Source: Dendrocalamus latiflorus
Taxonomy: Eukaryota > Streptophyta > Magnoliopsida > Poales > Poaceae
DNA length: 64,000 nt
Direction of reading: 5' to 3'
Assembly: GCA_017311315.1 (NCBI GenBank)
Contig: CM029672.1
Location: 8,598,463 to 8,662,462 of the forward strand
Shown: in pieces, positions 12,001 to 23,016 of the stretch
How positions within the stretch are numbered: the stretch's first letter is position 1
Layout: each line of letters opens with the position of its first letter
The notes under the pieces: model-generated
What the model was told of the DNA's origin: nothing
What the model saw: only the letters and a program-made list of their open reading frames with translations
Database searches by the model: none
Position numbers and translations under genes: made by a program

Positions 12001-15000
12001 GCCCGGCGTGGTCTTGTTCACCCTGAATGCTGCCCACTATGTGATCAAGTTGATGAATCTATTCAGCACTTACTCACTTCACAAGAAGTGTTTGGTTCTC
12101 AGTGTTTACTCTGGTGGGATTGCAGCGGTTAACTCCAGGTCCTGATGATTTGGTATTCACCTCGTGGTGGCATCAAGCTTTGCACCAAGTCCCTAAGCAG
12201 CGGCGCAAGGGATTTAATTCTTTGGTCGTATTGGTGGCTTGGCGGATTTGGAAGCATAGGAATGGTTGTATTTTCGACGGCACCCCGCCCAATGTCAACA
12301 TTGTTTTGCAAAATATTAGAGAGGAGGCCAAGCTGTGGTGCTTTTGGGGGGGGGGGGGGCAAAGGCCTTTGTTCCATTGGCCATAGGTGTTGTGTTTGTT
12401 TTTGGGGCATTGTATACAACCTTTTTGTTTTTTAGCCTCGCCTAATTGGTGAGGTTTGTACGAGTCTTCTTAGACTCCTTTGTTCTTCTTAATATAATGA
12501 TGCGCAGTTCTCCTGCGCGTTCGAGAAAAAAAGGGTTATTTCTTTATGGCTGTTTTGATGTTTTGTCTACTATTCTTTATTACATTTCATAGCATTGTCA
12601 AAAAGATGGAAAAATTATCATAACCAGCCATAGGAACATCCGAATAGTGTGTCAGCATCTGTTTTTTGGCCCCAGAATGATTTTGGGGCAACCGGTTGCA
12701 TCTATTGGTTGGATTTTTTTAGATATGCCCTAGAAGTTTCCAGTTTGCGCACACAAGTGCTTTGTTTAAAAAGACTGCAAGATTGGTTTCACCGTAATGT
12801 AGATTAATGCATTATGCATATACTCCGTTCTAAAATACTTATCATTTTTGACCTAAATTTTTGCTCCGAAACTACCCATGTTAACTACACCCATATTCCA
12901 TCACTGTACTACTTAATTGTTTATGTTTGTGATGTTCTTAGAGGGTATTTGGACCACATTTTATCCAAAGCGTGATTACCTTTGTATGCATGATTTGGTC
13001 AAAAGTGACAAATATTTGAGAACGAAGGGAGTATTTTGAATTGACCATTGTTGGTCTGTAGTGCGGATCTTTTGACCTTGTTGACAGAACATACAAGAGT
13101 ATTTGTTCAATTCAAATGACAAACTAGAACAATAGTCTGAATGACAGGCGGCGTACAAACTTGAGGGTCTTGAAGGATCAATCCAATGGAACTTGCTTAT
13201 AGTAAATTCTATGTTTTTCCTTATAATTCAGATAGATATCACATAGTTCCTTAATAGTTTAATCTATCCTGAGTAATATTGCATGATTTCCATATAAATA
13301 TAATATCCTGAGACTTCCAAAGATATTTGACTGCATTGTGGTTTTTATTTGCAATTTGATTTGCACTCTCTTATATTTCAATAATTTATGTAGTTGTGCA
13401 ATGATTTGCTGATATTGGTATACAGGACTCTGATGAGGGGGATGAACCAAAGCGAGAATACACTGCAGCTGGACTGGCTTTGAAGGAAAAATAGTATGCC
13501 CCTCCCTCCCTCTCCCCATATCCCCACTTGCTTTTGCATGTGCATTTTTCATCTTCAGGCACTGATTTACTTCTGATTGTAACAGTGGAAAGCTCCGAGC
13601 TAGGCAAAAGGAAAGGATTGCTCAGCGGCACACAATCAAGAACTATGCTGATTATAAACTTGAAGAGTTCATAAAACTATATGACACTAGTGTTAACGAA
13701 CATGGTGTAAATCCTTTAAGAATTATAGAAGATCCCAATCCTGTGCAGCCATCTGGGGCTAAACGTTTCAGTGAATTAACAGCAGAAGTGAGGCAATCCT
13801 CTAAGAAAGCAAAGGGATATCCTGAAAACCCTCAAGAGCTTTATGCCAAGCTTCCCAGAAATGCTGGTCCATCGAAGCATCACACAAAAACGACAGATGT
13901 CTTAAATCCAGGGACTCCACATCACCTCTTACCCGTCCTTGGCCTTTGTGCTCCAAATGCTGATCAGGTGAACTCATACAAAAATTCAATTTGTGGGCCA
14001 AGCATGAAGGAGCAAAAAAGAGCTAATGGTGAAGTAGCCAACAAACCACTGCCTACTGGGGCTGACCATTCTAGCGAACAAAAAAATGATGGCCAATCAG
14101 CTCCTAGTAAGCTTATGTTTCCTAGTTCATCCGAGGAGACTTTGCGAAGGCTGAGTAACGTCATTCCAGATAGTTACTTCCCCTTCCATCCCGTATGTCC
14201 TCTTCTCTATTTGGCAATGCTCCTTTTTTTGACACACCTGTTTTCTGCATCATTTCATATAGTCACTTTATCATTGTTCATGTTTTTTTCATTCAGAAGT
14301 CAGAAGTTATAGTCCACTTTATTTGTATTAGGAGTAAATGTTGCAAGCAACCTGATTGATTTTTTTTTTGAAATTCGATTTTATGGATATAATGGCTCTC
14401 TTCTTTTGGGTTTATGGCTTAGCTTTCTAAAGTAACTAGCTTTTAAATGGAGTGTCTTTTTAAGGCAGGGTTTACAAGTCGATTGTAGTATATACTGTCT
14501 CGATTTTATCTATATCGGTCAAAATCGCATACAAGTATCTCTCTCTGTACTCTCTCTTGTGAACAGTTAGAATTAACAAATTTAAGCCAAAAGTCCAAGC
14601 CCAAAAGAACTCACTGTTGCTAGAGCGAAGAGTAGTCATTCTCTTGAGCAGAGCATGCTATTTTTGTATAATCAAGTTAAGAGATACATTGTTCAGCAGA
14701 AAAAAGAATAACAAGGTTCTTGTGTGCAGATTCCTCCTATATCTGGGAAGGGGCTATGTGACCCTGTCGAAAATCCTGGATCTTCCTTTGCATCATTTCA
14801 AGGGAAGCTGGGTCTTCCGAACTTTAGTTTAGAAGACAGTATTGCACTGAAGCATATGAAGTCGTTACCAGATCTATTTCCCAAATTGTCAGTGGGCGCT
14901 ATCAAGGAATATGTTCATAATTCTGTCCCAGAATTGCCAAATAGTTCGTTGTTACCAAACATCATGGCAGATATTGCTGGAACTTCAAAGCAAAAGCACA

Positions 15001-16685
15001 AGTTCATTGCAGATATGTCTGGTCTTCTTCCAGGGCTGGGTATTAGCCCAGTTCAATCAATCCATTCAGCCATGCCTGAAAATCACAAGAAGGTCTTGGA
15101 CAATATAATGATGCGTGCTCAGTACGCCACAAACAAATTCTTGAAGAAGAGGTCAAAGCCAGATTATTGGTCAGAAGATGAACTTGATGCTTTGTGGATT
15201 GGAGTTCGTAGGCATGGAAGGGGTAATTGGGATGCCATGCTTAGAGATCCAAAGTTGAAGTTTCTGAACCACCGAACTAATGAAGAGCTGGCATCGAGAT
15301 GGATTTTGGAGGAGCAGAAAATTCTGGAGGAACCAATAACTACAACCACCAGAAGTTTGAACTCTACATCATTTCCTGGAATATCTGATGCAATGATGTC
15401 TCGGGCACTGAATGGAAGTAACTTCTCCAAACTGAGGATGGAACCGCCTAAGTTGCAGCTCAACCTAACTGATATTCATTTAGGTTGCAGTGATATACCG
15501 TCCAGATTTCCTCATGTTGAGCCTGCTAATTACATGAACTCAAGTGAGGGTGGTCCATCACTGACACCATGGCAGGATTTCACGCATAGATCAGGTTATG
15601 GTGGAGATTTTCCTGGCAGCACATTTGACAAGTGGGAGAAACCTGATGTTGGACTGGTCCCACCATTTACACCAAATCCTTTTATGAAGGAAAGCATTGG
15701 CTCACTGCCCATAAACAGACAAAATAGTAGTTCCATTCAGCAGAATGAAGTTGGATCAAGTTCTCATGAGAACATTCTTCTTCATGGTGTTTCAGATGGG
15801 CAGGTCAATTTGTTTCATGAGATGCAGCATCTTGTGAAGTTAGGCAAAAAGCCCACTGAGATGAATCTGAATCACACAAAGCACTCAAATCCTCTACTTG
15901 AGAACTACAGTGACATTGGAGGTTCAAAATCAAATAAGCTACCGCATTGGCTTCAGGAGGCTGTGCGTGCTCCTCCGTCTAAGCCACCTGAATGTGAGCT
16001 ACCAGCAACTGTTTCAGCAATTGCTCAGTCTGTGTGCCTACTTCTTGGAGAACAAAAACCATCAATACCTCCATTCCTTATCCCAGGACCTCGCCTTTCT
16101 CGCCCAAAGGACCCGCGGAGTACTGTAAAGAAGTGGAGAGTCCACAAGGTTCAGCAAACTTCCCCCCAGACAAAGAATTCCAAAATCAGATTTGGGCGAG
16201 GTGATCATAGCTCTACTCCTTCAGCACCACCACTCATGGAAGCTTCACCTGCGTCTCCTGCTGTTGACCACAATAATGGCGCCCCTTCACTCAACTTGAA
16301 CTCTCCATCATCATCTTCAGCTGGTACCCAGGGGCAAGATGGGTTACCTCCTTCCACTTTTGAAAAATCACACAAAACCGTGGAAGGTTCAGAAGCTATT
16401 GCTGCTACTTGCACGTCCAGGTCAGAGGCTCCTGAAACTGGCTGTCAGGGAACTGAGTTCTCTACAGTAGATGACATGGCTAGTGGATCTTGTAGAATAC
16501 CAGTGAGGGATACTCCTGACCCTGGCGCTCGAAGAAGCGAATTGTCTGGATCAGGTGATTCACCTACAGAATTTTCTGTATTGCCAGTAGTGCATGCACC
16601 TGGGACAAGCAGCAGACCAGCTGTAGCGCCTGCTTTATGTGGCGATGATGAGTCGAAACAAGAGAATAAGCACCGGCGGCTCTGA
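62..16685 (+). CDS. CHR4: CHD-type chromatin remodelling ATPase, CHR4/PICKLE-related class (5' partial)
   Basis: The protein is a nuclear SNF2-family ATPase that slides or remodels nucleosomes. Exons read by eye: 62-2791, 3206-3360, 5455-5569, 13426-13493, 13586-14192 and 14730-16685. All junctions are GT-AG, and together they give 1877 uninterrupted codons including the stop. The first visible exon starts in frame after an AG at 60-61, so the N-terminal exons (a PHD finger is expected) lie off the window. Two chromodomains are encoded at about 600-960. The helicase core follows with Walker A DEMGLGKT (about 1147), the DEAH-type box DEGH (about 1491), GTPLQNN, and the C-terminal lobe ending NRAHRIGQ (about 2343). 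A Myb/SANT-like segment with WSEDELDALW lies at about 15170-15340. The long tail is Ser/Pro rich. This order matches plant CHR4/PKR1 (rice CRL6) rather than PICKLE. The introns at 3361-5454 and 5570-13425 are enlarged by transposons. The last codons may be shifted (see findings). Confidence 0.93.
3448..5043 (-). mobile_element. Non-autonomous LTR retrotransposon (TRIM/LARD-like), 1.6 kb, intronic
   Basis: Two direct repeats, 3448-3925 and 4570-5043, are clearly alignable but diverged LTRs. On the minus strand they begin TGTTATGGC and end TACCACAACA (TACCACAATA in the other copy). The element is flanked by a perfect 5-bp duplication, TTGAC, at 3443-3447 and 5044-5048. Immediately inside the right-hand LTR, at about 4554-4569, is the reverse complement of a TTTGGTATCAGAGCC primer-binding site (initiator tRNA-Met), which sets the orientation as minus. 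The internal region is only about 640 bp. It holds a gag-like start (MASDAELSPLDMLMA, near 4545 going down) but no protease, integrase or reverse transcriptase. It sits in the second visible intron of the CHR4-class gene, antisense to it. Confidence 0.88.
5263..5320. repeat. Short palindromic MITE remnant (58 bp)
   Basis: Near-perfect hairpin with ends AGGCCTTG and CAAGGCCT and complementary GGATGG/CCATCC segments inside. The termini resemble the GGCCTTGTTTGG ends of grass Tourist-type MITEs. It is intronic and has no coding content. Confidence 0.5.
5907..6116. mobile_element. Tourist-like (PIF/Harbinger) MITE, 210 bp
   Basis: Terminal inverted repeats GGCCCTGTTCTTTT and AAAAGAACAGGGCC are flanked by the 3-bp duplication TTA at 5904-5906 and 6117-6119. 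The size, TIR and TTA target fit PIF/Harbinger-type MITEs. It lies in the 7.9-kb intron of the CHR4-class gene and encodes nothing. Confidence 0.85.
6339..6735 (-). mobile_element. Probable RTE-type LINE 3' fragment
   Basis: The left edge is a (CAA/TAA)n-like tract, followed by a degenerate match to TCCTAAACAAGTTGGTATAG. On the minus strand this reads as the ACTTGTTT(G/A)GGAC plus TTG-repeat tail that I associate with plant RTE LINE 3' ends. No intact reverse transcriptase frame is visible. The family call rests on remembered tail sequence. The right edge is approximate. Confidence 0.4.
6740..7777. other. Intronic sequence without a supported gene
   Basis: This part of the large CHR4 intron, between the LINE fragment and the L1 insertion, has only short overlapping frames on both strands with no recognisable domain. 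The stretch at about 6840-7060 is richer in G+C than its surroundings and may be an old transposon piece, but I see no terminal repeats or target duplication. Confidence 0.5.
7792..8807 (+). pseudogene. LINE ORF1 C-terminal fragment
   Basis: Frame open from the left end of the LINE to a TGA at 8805-8807, encoding a Pro/Ala/Ser-rich protein. Codons at about 8260-8360 encode an imperfect 11-residue tandem repeat centred on AVPEES. The C-terminal part (QVILMRRLGL then LAALAALFGW) resembles what I recall from ORF1 of other grass LINEs. No CCHC knuckle is visible, so the N-terminal region is probably missing. Its end overlaps the upstream extension of the ORF2 frame. Confidence 0.7.
8851..12386 (+). 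pseudogene. LINE ORF2: endonuclease-reverse transcriptase, frameshifted
   Basis: Starts at ATG 8851 (MVSNFLIWNVRGLN), the usual plant L1 endonuclease opening. Endonuclease signatures: WNVRGL, WETKM, IGGDFN and SDHCPL. Reverse transcriptase signatures: KDYRPISL, LLKLDISKAFGSV, GLRQGDPLSP and CADDVVLF. Motif A reads AFG where AFD is usual, and the catalytic box reads CADD where FADD is usual. The zinc-binding tail (CCPLCDQ...HLL) is at about 12020-12075. The frame stops at 12132. Homologous tail sequence (WRIWKHRNGCIF) continues in another frame to 12386, so there is a frameshift at about 12080-12110. A run of 13 G lies near the end (about 12346-12358). Confidence 0.9.
12823..13031. mobile_element. 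Stowaway-like MITE, 209 bp
   Basis: Ends CTCCGTTCTAAAATACTTAT and the complementary ...GAACGAAGGGAG are flanked by TA dinucleotides at 12821-12822 and 13032-13033. The TIR and TA target match the grass Stowaway (Tc1/mariner) consensus CTCCCTCCGT. It is in the last part of the large CHR4 intron. Confidence 0.85.
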
Positions 16686-16819
16686 GAAGCTGACGGAGAA
16701 ACCGACTCCTGTAGATGAGACTGGAGATTCAGATGCATTGCATTCAGTCTCAGGTCAAATAGTTGATGAAGATAAAGTGGACGAAATCGTCTTGAGGAGC
16801 ATTAGGCTTGAGCGATGAG

Positions 16820-17880
16820 CTCAATATTTCTTTTTCTTCCATTTAGTGCTGGGATTTCCCCTTTCCCAATGTTTCCAGTGTGGGGGTGGGGGGGGGGTAT
16901 CTTGTGTTTGTACGCTTAGTCCAGAGAGAGTAAAATCCTGGGACTAGTGGTTCAGCGGGAGCAACTCTGAAAAGCCTCTATATACGTGAAATGTATATTT
17001 GCCAACCTGGTGTGGACAAGTATATTCATTTATTTATGCGTGTATGGTTAATATAGTCCTTTTACAACCCAGGGTTACAAAAACATGTTTTTCAAGAGAG
17101 AAAAAGGCATTCCTGGATCCCACTTAACCCAGTTGGGAGCCGGTAACTGCCCGGTTCGAGTGGTTCACCGGTCAGCTTCTCTACTTTTTCTTTGTTTGTT
17201 CTTCGTTATTTGCTCATTTCTTCCATCCATCTTGCATAATGCTTAGTATCAGTACTCTGTTTAACGCCCCGTTTGGAACGTGGAATTTTTCTTGATTCCT
17301 GCTCCCATTGAATGTTTATATGAAATTGTTCAGTTACATGAATTGGACAATATAAGTTGAACGACCTGAACCCGAGTTGTCCATGGATCAGTTTGTCGGC
17401 ACAGCAGTTGTAGGCTCTGTCCGGTCAATCAGTTTGTGTATCATGCACCTCCTGACCTCATTGCTTGGCTGACAGTATTTTTTTCAGTCGTTTTGTATGC
17501 CCTGCTTCAGTACATGTCGACCTTTTTTTTTCTATTTGTGTAAATTTGTAGTTGAGGTCTTTTCAATAACAGTACCATGTCGTGTGGCACATGAATCTCC
17601 ACACCAGCAAAAATGCTTTATGCTATTAGAAAAAAAAAACATTACAAAAGTAAAACGGGTACAACCATCGTCACCTGGGCAACCCTGATTTTTAAAACGA
17701 ACAGTAAAACTTTACTTCCATAAGGGCCGTTTGAAAGAGAGGAATTTTACCGATTTCTCCTGGCCTGACATTTTCCGCTTTGGGTCTATGTTGCAGATTA
17801 ATTTTCCAAAATCCGAGTAAATAATATGGTATCCGTTCCTGTCATTCAGATAGACCGGTGAACAATGAAAAAGGAATTTG
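16820..17880. other. 3' flank of the CHR4-class gene, no supported gene
   Basis: Contains the likely 3' UTR (a G-rich run at about 16882-16898 and AT-rich sequence after it) and then intergenic DNA. Small frames here have no recognisable domains. A fragment at about 17262-17340 beginning CCCCGTTTGG looks like one end of a MITE, but no partner terminus was found. Confidence 0.5.
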
Positions 17881-18121
17881 TAGGGTCTATTCTTTCTTAT
17901 TTCAGCTTATAACTTTTAGTTGCGACTTATGTTTTTTGAGTTGTTTGTGAGAGAATACGGAGTAATAGAAACTCGTGTGCGGTTTTAATCGATATAAATG
18001 AAGTCGTTACAGCGTGTATTATAATCAACTTGTAGACCCCGCATTAAAAATATACTCTGTTTAAAAGCTAGTTACTATAAAAAAGCTGAAAAACAGCTTT
18101 TAGAAGCTGAAAAAAGAGGCC
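17881..18121. mobile_element. Possible MITE remnant beside the Copia LTR
   Basis: Imperfect inverted ends: GGGTCTATTCTTTCTTATTTC on the left and the complement of AGCTGAAAAAAGAGGCCC on the right, with AGCTT/AAGCT-rich interior. No convincing target duplication. It abuts the 3' LTR of the next element, so the right edge may have been lost. Confidence 0.35.
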
Positions 18122-18124
18122 CAA

Positions 18125-21100
18125 TGCTAGAATGGGTTGTATATTCCAAGGGGCCAAAGTGCCAATATAACATATACAGGGTTATCAATATGCAAAGAAC
18201 ACCCTAGGCTATATACATATTTAATACTCATCTTAAACTTATGGTAGATCAACGACACTAAGTTTAGAGAGGTAGAAACTATGCCGAGCTCTAGTCTGTG
18301 CCTTGGTGAAGAAATCTGCTAACTGAAACTCCAAAAGCATATACTGAAGGTCAATAACTTAGTCTTTCATCTGTGATCGCATGTACGAAGCATCCACTCC
18401 AATGTGCTTGGTGAGCTCATGCTTCACGGGATCTCGAGCAATGCTGATCGCACCAGTACTATCTAATAAGAGGAGTCGGTGCAGAAACAGTAACACCGAA
18501 ATCCTCAAGTAGCCACTGAAGCTAGGTGATCTCAGCTGCCAACGACGCCATGACTCTTAACTCAGCCTCAACGCTCGAACGGGAAACGTCAGTCTGCTTT
18601 TTGGTCTTTCAAGCAATCAGGGAGGAACCAAGAAAAACATAATAGACAGAAAGAGACCAGGTCGCATCAGAGTACACTTGAAACTGCAAAGAATTGGAGC
18701 GAGGAAAGAAAATGCAACGAGTGATAGTCCCACAAAGATATCGTAGAATATGAAGAAGGTGATTGTAGTGGAGCTGAGTAGGAGCAGAGACGAACTGACT
18801 CAGGATGTGAACTAGGTGTGAGATGTCAGGATGAGTGATCCCAAGGTAGACAAGGCTCCTGATAAGATGGCGGTAGCGAGTGGGATTCTCAAGAGGCTCA
18901 CCATCGAAAGGCCTAAGGTGAGCACCAAGCTCCATAGGAGTATTCACCACACGCTGATTAGTGAGATAAGCACGGGTAAGGATATCCTGAATGTAATGCT
19001 CCTAGGAGAGATAGTAGTCCTCAGGCGTAGAAGTGATCTCAATCCCAAGGAAGTAATAAAGATGACCTAAATTAGACATAAAAAACTGCTCACTGAGATG
19101 TTCCTTTACAAAGGCAATATACTGAGAGTCATCTCCAATAATGATTATATCATCCACATATAGGAGGAGCGTCTGAACCCGAGGAGAGGTGTGTACAAAG
19201 AGGGCAGGTTCGTGATCACTGGCGGAGAAGCTGGCAGCAGTGACAACAGAGGAGAAGCGGTTAAACTAAGCACGAGGGCTTGTTTGATCCCATAGAGAGA
19301 GCGACGAAGACGACAAACCATACCATCAGGGACAGAATACCCAGGAGGCGGCTGCATATAGACCTCCTCACGTAGCTCACCATTGAGAAATGCATTTTTA
19401 ATGTCTAACTGAGAGATAGGTCACTGTCGAATAGAGGCCAAAACAAGAAGAGTGCGAACAGTAGTAATGTTAGTAATAGGAGTGAAGGTCTCATTATAGT
19501 CACAATCATGCTTCTGCTAAAAACCACGTGCCACAAAACGAGCCTTGTAGCGCTTAAGAGAGCTATCCGAGCGGGTCTTGATCTTGTACACCCACATGCA
19601 CATGATGGGAGTGATATGTGCCGGTAGGGGCACAAGATCCCAAGTGTCAGGACGCTCCAAAGCAGTAATTTCCTCACACATCGTGAGCTGCCATTCAGGG
19701 TGAGCAGCAGCCTCACAGTAGGTCATAGGCTCAGAAGAGGCAGCAGTTGTAAAACCATAGTGCTTAGACGGTCTAACAGTGTGAAAATCATGAAGATCGT
19801 ATCTGGGAGGAGAGGGCAGAGCAGGATCATGCAAGGACGGAGAAGAAGAGCTGGGAACAGGGCCCAGCAAAGAAGGAGGCTCAACTAGAGAAGTAGACCG
19901 AGGATGATAAAAGTAGTGCAGAGGAAAAGGTAAAATCTCAATAAAAGAGTAGGAAGGAAACTTTGGCAGAGGTAGAATAGGTGCAGTCGGAGGAGAGGGA
20001 GGCGAAGGAGGATGAGGTGAAACAGTAGTGCAAGGCAGGAGTTAGGAAAAGTCAGAAAAAGATCGACTCAATAAGAGAATCTGACCTGTCTAGACTCGTT
20101 GAAAGGGACATTTCGAGAAATCCTCATCCTATGAGCAACAGGGTCGTAGCAACGATAATTTTATACTCAAGTCTATAGCTAAGGAAAATACACTTAACTG
20201 ACCGAGCAGTTAGTTTGGTACGCTCACGATGTGGAAGAAGGACGAAACAAACACAGTAGAAACAATGAAGATGACTATACTCTGGGGCACGACCATAGAG
20301 ATGCTCGACAGGAGTAAAACCCTGAAGAGCAGTGGAAGGCTGCATGTTGATGAGAAAAACAATAGTGAAAATAGTATCAGCCCAGAAGTGAGGAGGAACA
20401 GAGTGCGAGCGGTCTCAAGCAAGTGACGATGCTTTACGCTCAGAGACACCGTTTTGAGCGTGAGCACTAGGACAAGAGTACTAGAGAAGAGTACCCTGCT
20501 TAGCAAGAAAGCGACGCAAAGCAGCAGATAGATACTCTCCAACAGAGTTTTGACGGTGGCAAACATCTGGTAAATAGAAAACCTGACTGTAAGAGGACAT
20601 GAAGTAGATCCAAGTATGACAAGAATAATCATCAATAAAGATTACATAGTATCGATGACCCCTTTCGAAATGAAGAGAACTGAACCCAAATATCAGAGTG
20701 AACAAGATCAAAAGGACGAATAGAAATAGAATCACTAGAGGGATAGGAGAGCTGCAGCTACTTGTCAAGCTTGCAACCCATACAATGGAAAGAGGTGTCA
20801 CCAGAAACAAACTCAAGAACACCACGGGCTACTAGTGATGATAGACACAATCTGCAGAGATGACTTAGACGATGGTGCCACTAAGCGAAGGAGGTAGTGA
20901 AGGACGTGGCAAGACCAGAGGTAGTGGTAGTGGCTGACTAGCTGGTGGAGACAGCAGAAGGAAGATGAAGTCAGTCGAGCTCCCACAGACGCTGTGAATC
21001 ATGACGCCGAGCATCAGTACCAAGCAAAGTCCCCGTGCAGCGATCCTGAACACAATAAGAGTTAGACTCAAGAACAACATGACAGGCGTGATCAGTGATC

Positions 21101-23016
21101 TGACCAGCTAATATAAGCTGCATAGCAAGCTAAAGAACATGAGAGACTGCAAGAACATGAAAAAGGAAGCAGAAAGAGTGCCTCGACCTGCAACAGGAAG
21201 AGAGATACCATCTGCAGTCTGAATAGTGCAAGGAAAACTATGAGACATACGGAGGTGAGGTGGGTAGAATCTGGTGTCATGTGAAATGAAGCACCAAAAT
21301 CCAAGATCCATAGAGATAAGATACCAAACGAGGGAGGAGGCAGATGCGAGAAAGACTACTGAGAAGCAAGAGCCAGACGAGCAGAACCTAAGGAGCCTGA
21401 GGACGAGTTGACACCGAGGCGCTGGAGTAGCGAGAGGAGCTGCTGCGTGGCGTCACTTGAGGAGCCCTAGTGAGAGGCACCATCTCCTGTGTGGGAGGAA
21501 ATGCCAAAGCCCTTCAGGGGATGTCCACCCCAACGATCTTGGTCCCTCCTCCGCTTGTAATGGTCCTGATACATGAGGCCGTCACGCTGGCAGTAGGTGC
21601 AGTGGAGACCTACAGTGGAGACGGCAACCACTGGTGCACTGAGAGTTGGGGGAGGGATCACGGTCGATGCTAAAGAAACAGGCGAAGGAGCAAGCGCTGA
21701 AGCAGACAAGATAGCCTGCATCTGGATCGTGCTACGGTGACGAGTCTCCTCAGCATGCACAGCCGTGAGGGCCTCCACCAAGCTCGGGCGCGGGTGGCAA
21801 GTCAAGAGTTGAGCATGCGTCAAGAAGTCGTAGAGATGGTGAGTCTACTGGTGAGCCCGGAGCCACACACATCAGGGACAGGTCTGGCAAACATCCGGCC
21901 TAAGAGAGTTAAGCTGACGCCAGGTCTTAGACTTTTGTTGGTAGAAGTCATCCATGGTGGCATCGAGCTGCTGAAGAGAATGCGCCGGTGCAAAATTGAG
22001 AGGTACATAGCATTACTCATCGGCTGGTAGTGAGCTCGGAGGAACTCCTACATAAGCTGTGTCGTTGGCAGCTCCGCCACATCCAAGAAGATGGCCACGA
22101 GCATGCTACACACCAAGATGGCTGTAGCATGAGCCTCGGCATCCTGCCATCGCTCGTAGACATGTAGCTCAGACTGATAAAGCTTTAGGGCCTCCTCCGG
22201 TACAACATGGGTGTCCTCCTGAGCCACTTGATTCGCACCAGTAGAAAGAGCGGGCATAACTGGCGGTGTAGGGCGAGGCGAACAAGGGTGCTCGCCAGTG
22301 AGATGACCCTAAAGGCACTAGCTGTTGAGGTGAATCCTCATGTGAACAGCCCATTCCTGGAATTTTATCCCATCGAAACAAACGAAAGAGAGCGGAATGG
22401 CAAAAGAACCACCAGCGGTAGCTATCGGGAGCTAAATGGGCCAAATCTAGAATCGGGATGGCCGGATTTGGCCAGGGCAGCGCCGGCCAGAGCTGGCCAA
22501 GACGATGGCGACGGCGGTGACCAAAGCTGGCTAGGGTGGCTCAAATCCGACGCAGTGAGCTCGAAGATGGCCGGATCCGGGCACAACAGGGCCAAGCTCT
22601 GTTGACGATGGCCAGATCCAGGCGATCGAGGTCAATGAGCTCGGATCCGAGGGCCGCAAAGGTCGGCATGAAGGCAGACGACGCGATGGCAGCACAGAGC
22701 GGATCCAGCGCGGCGACATGAGCGTGAGTGTGATAGGGGCAAAGCTCGATCGATGACGACTGTATCTAGGCAAGGCAAGGTCGGTGGTGGCCGAAGCCGA
22801 GCGACACAGAGGCCGACGCGGAGGCACGGCGACACGAGCACGGGCGCAGGCGTGGGTGCAGGCGTGGGCACGACGGTAGCAATAGTCGGCGGCAAAGAAA
22901 AAACCTTCAGATACCATGCTGGAATATTATATATTCCAAGGGGCCAAATTGCCAATATAACATGTACAGGGTTATCAATATGCAAAGAACACCCTAGGCT
23001 ATATACATATCTAACA
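18125..23016 (-). mobile_element. Decayed Ty1/Copia retrotransposon with very short (~100 bp) LTRs
   Basis: LTRs at 18125-18226 and 22917-23016 share long stretches such as CAAAGAACACCCTAGGCTAT. The right copy has TG...CA ends. A degenerate initiator-Met primer site (GATACCA on the plus strand) touches the right LTR, so the element reads on the minus strand. Broken coding blocks follow Copia order going down: gag (about 22260-21470, with a CCHC-like CTYCQRDG lacking its usual His), protease (DFGAS near 21300), integrase (about 20830-20480), reverse transcriptase (about 19870-19150, YGIKQA) and RNase H (about 18950-18610). Every block has stops or shifts. No clean target duplication is left. 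Confidence 0.88.
18609..22260 (-). pseudogene. Copia polyprotein relic
   Basis: Gag-Pol remains of the short-LTR Copia element. Recognisable pieces: a UBN2-type gag segment (LYQSELHVYERWQDAEAHA), FIDDYSCHTW of the integrase core, WVYKIKTRSD and YKARFVARGF from the reverse transcriptase N-terminus, and YSDATWS from RNase H. The pieces lie in different frames and are separated by stops. The aspartic protease DTGA/DSGA box has become DFGA. It is not functional. Confidence 0.85.

Larger units (their letters stand above)
7792..12531 (+). mobile_element. L1-type LINE retrotransposon, 4.7 kb, 5'-truncated in ORF1
   Basis: Bounded by a perfect 14-bp target duplication AGGGTTATTTCTTT at 7778-7791 and 12532-12545. 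It ends in a short A tail (about 12526-12531). It carries the 3' part of ORF1, then ORF2 with AP-type endonuclease, reverse transcriptase and a zinc-binding C-terminal region. The ORF1 frame is already open at the first base of the element and has no ATG there, which indicates ordinary 5' truncation during target-primed insertion. It lies in sense orientation in the CHR4-class intron and accounts for about 60% of that intron. Confidence 0.95.
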
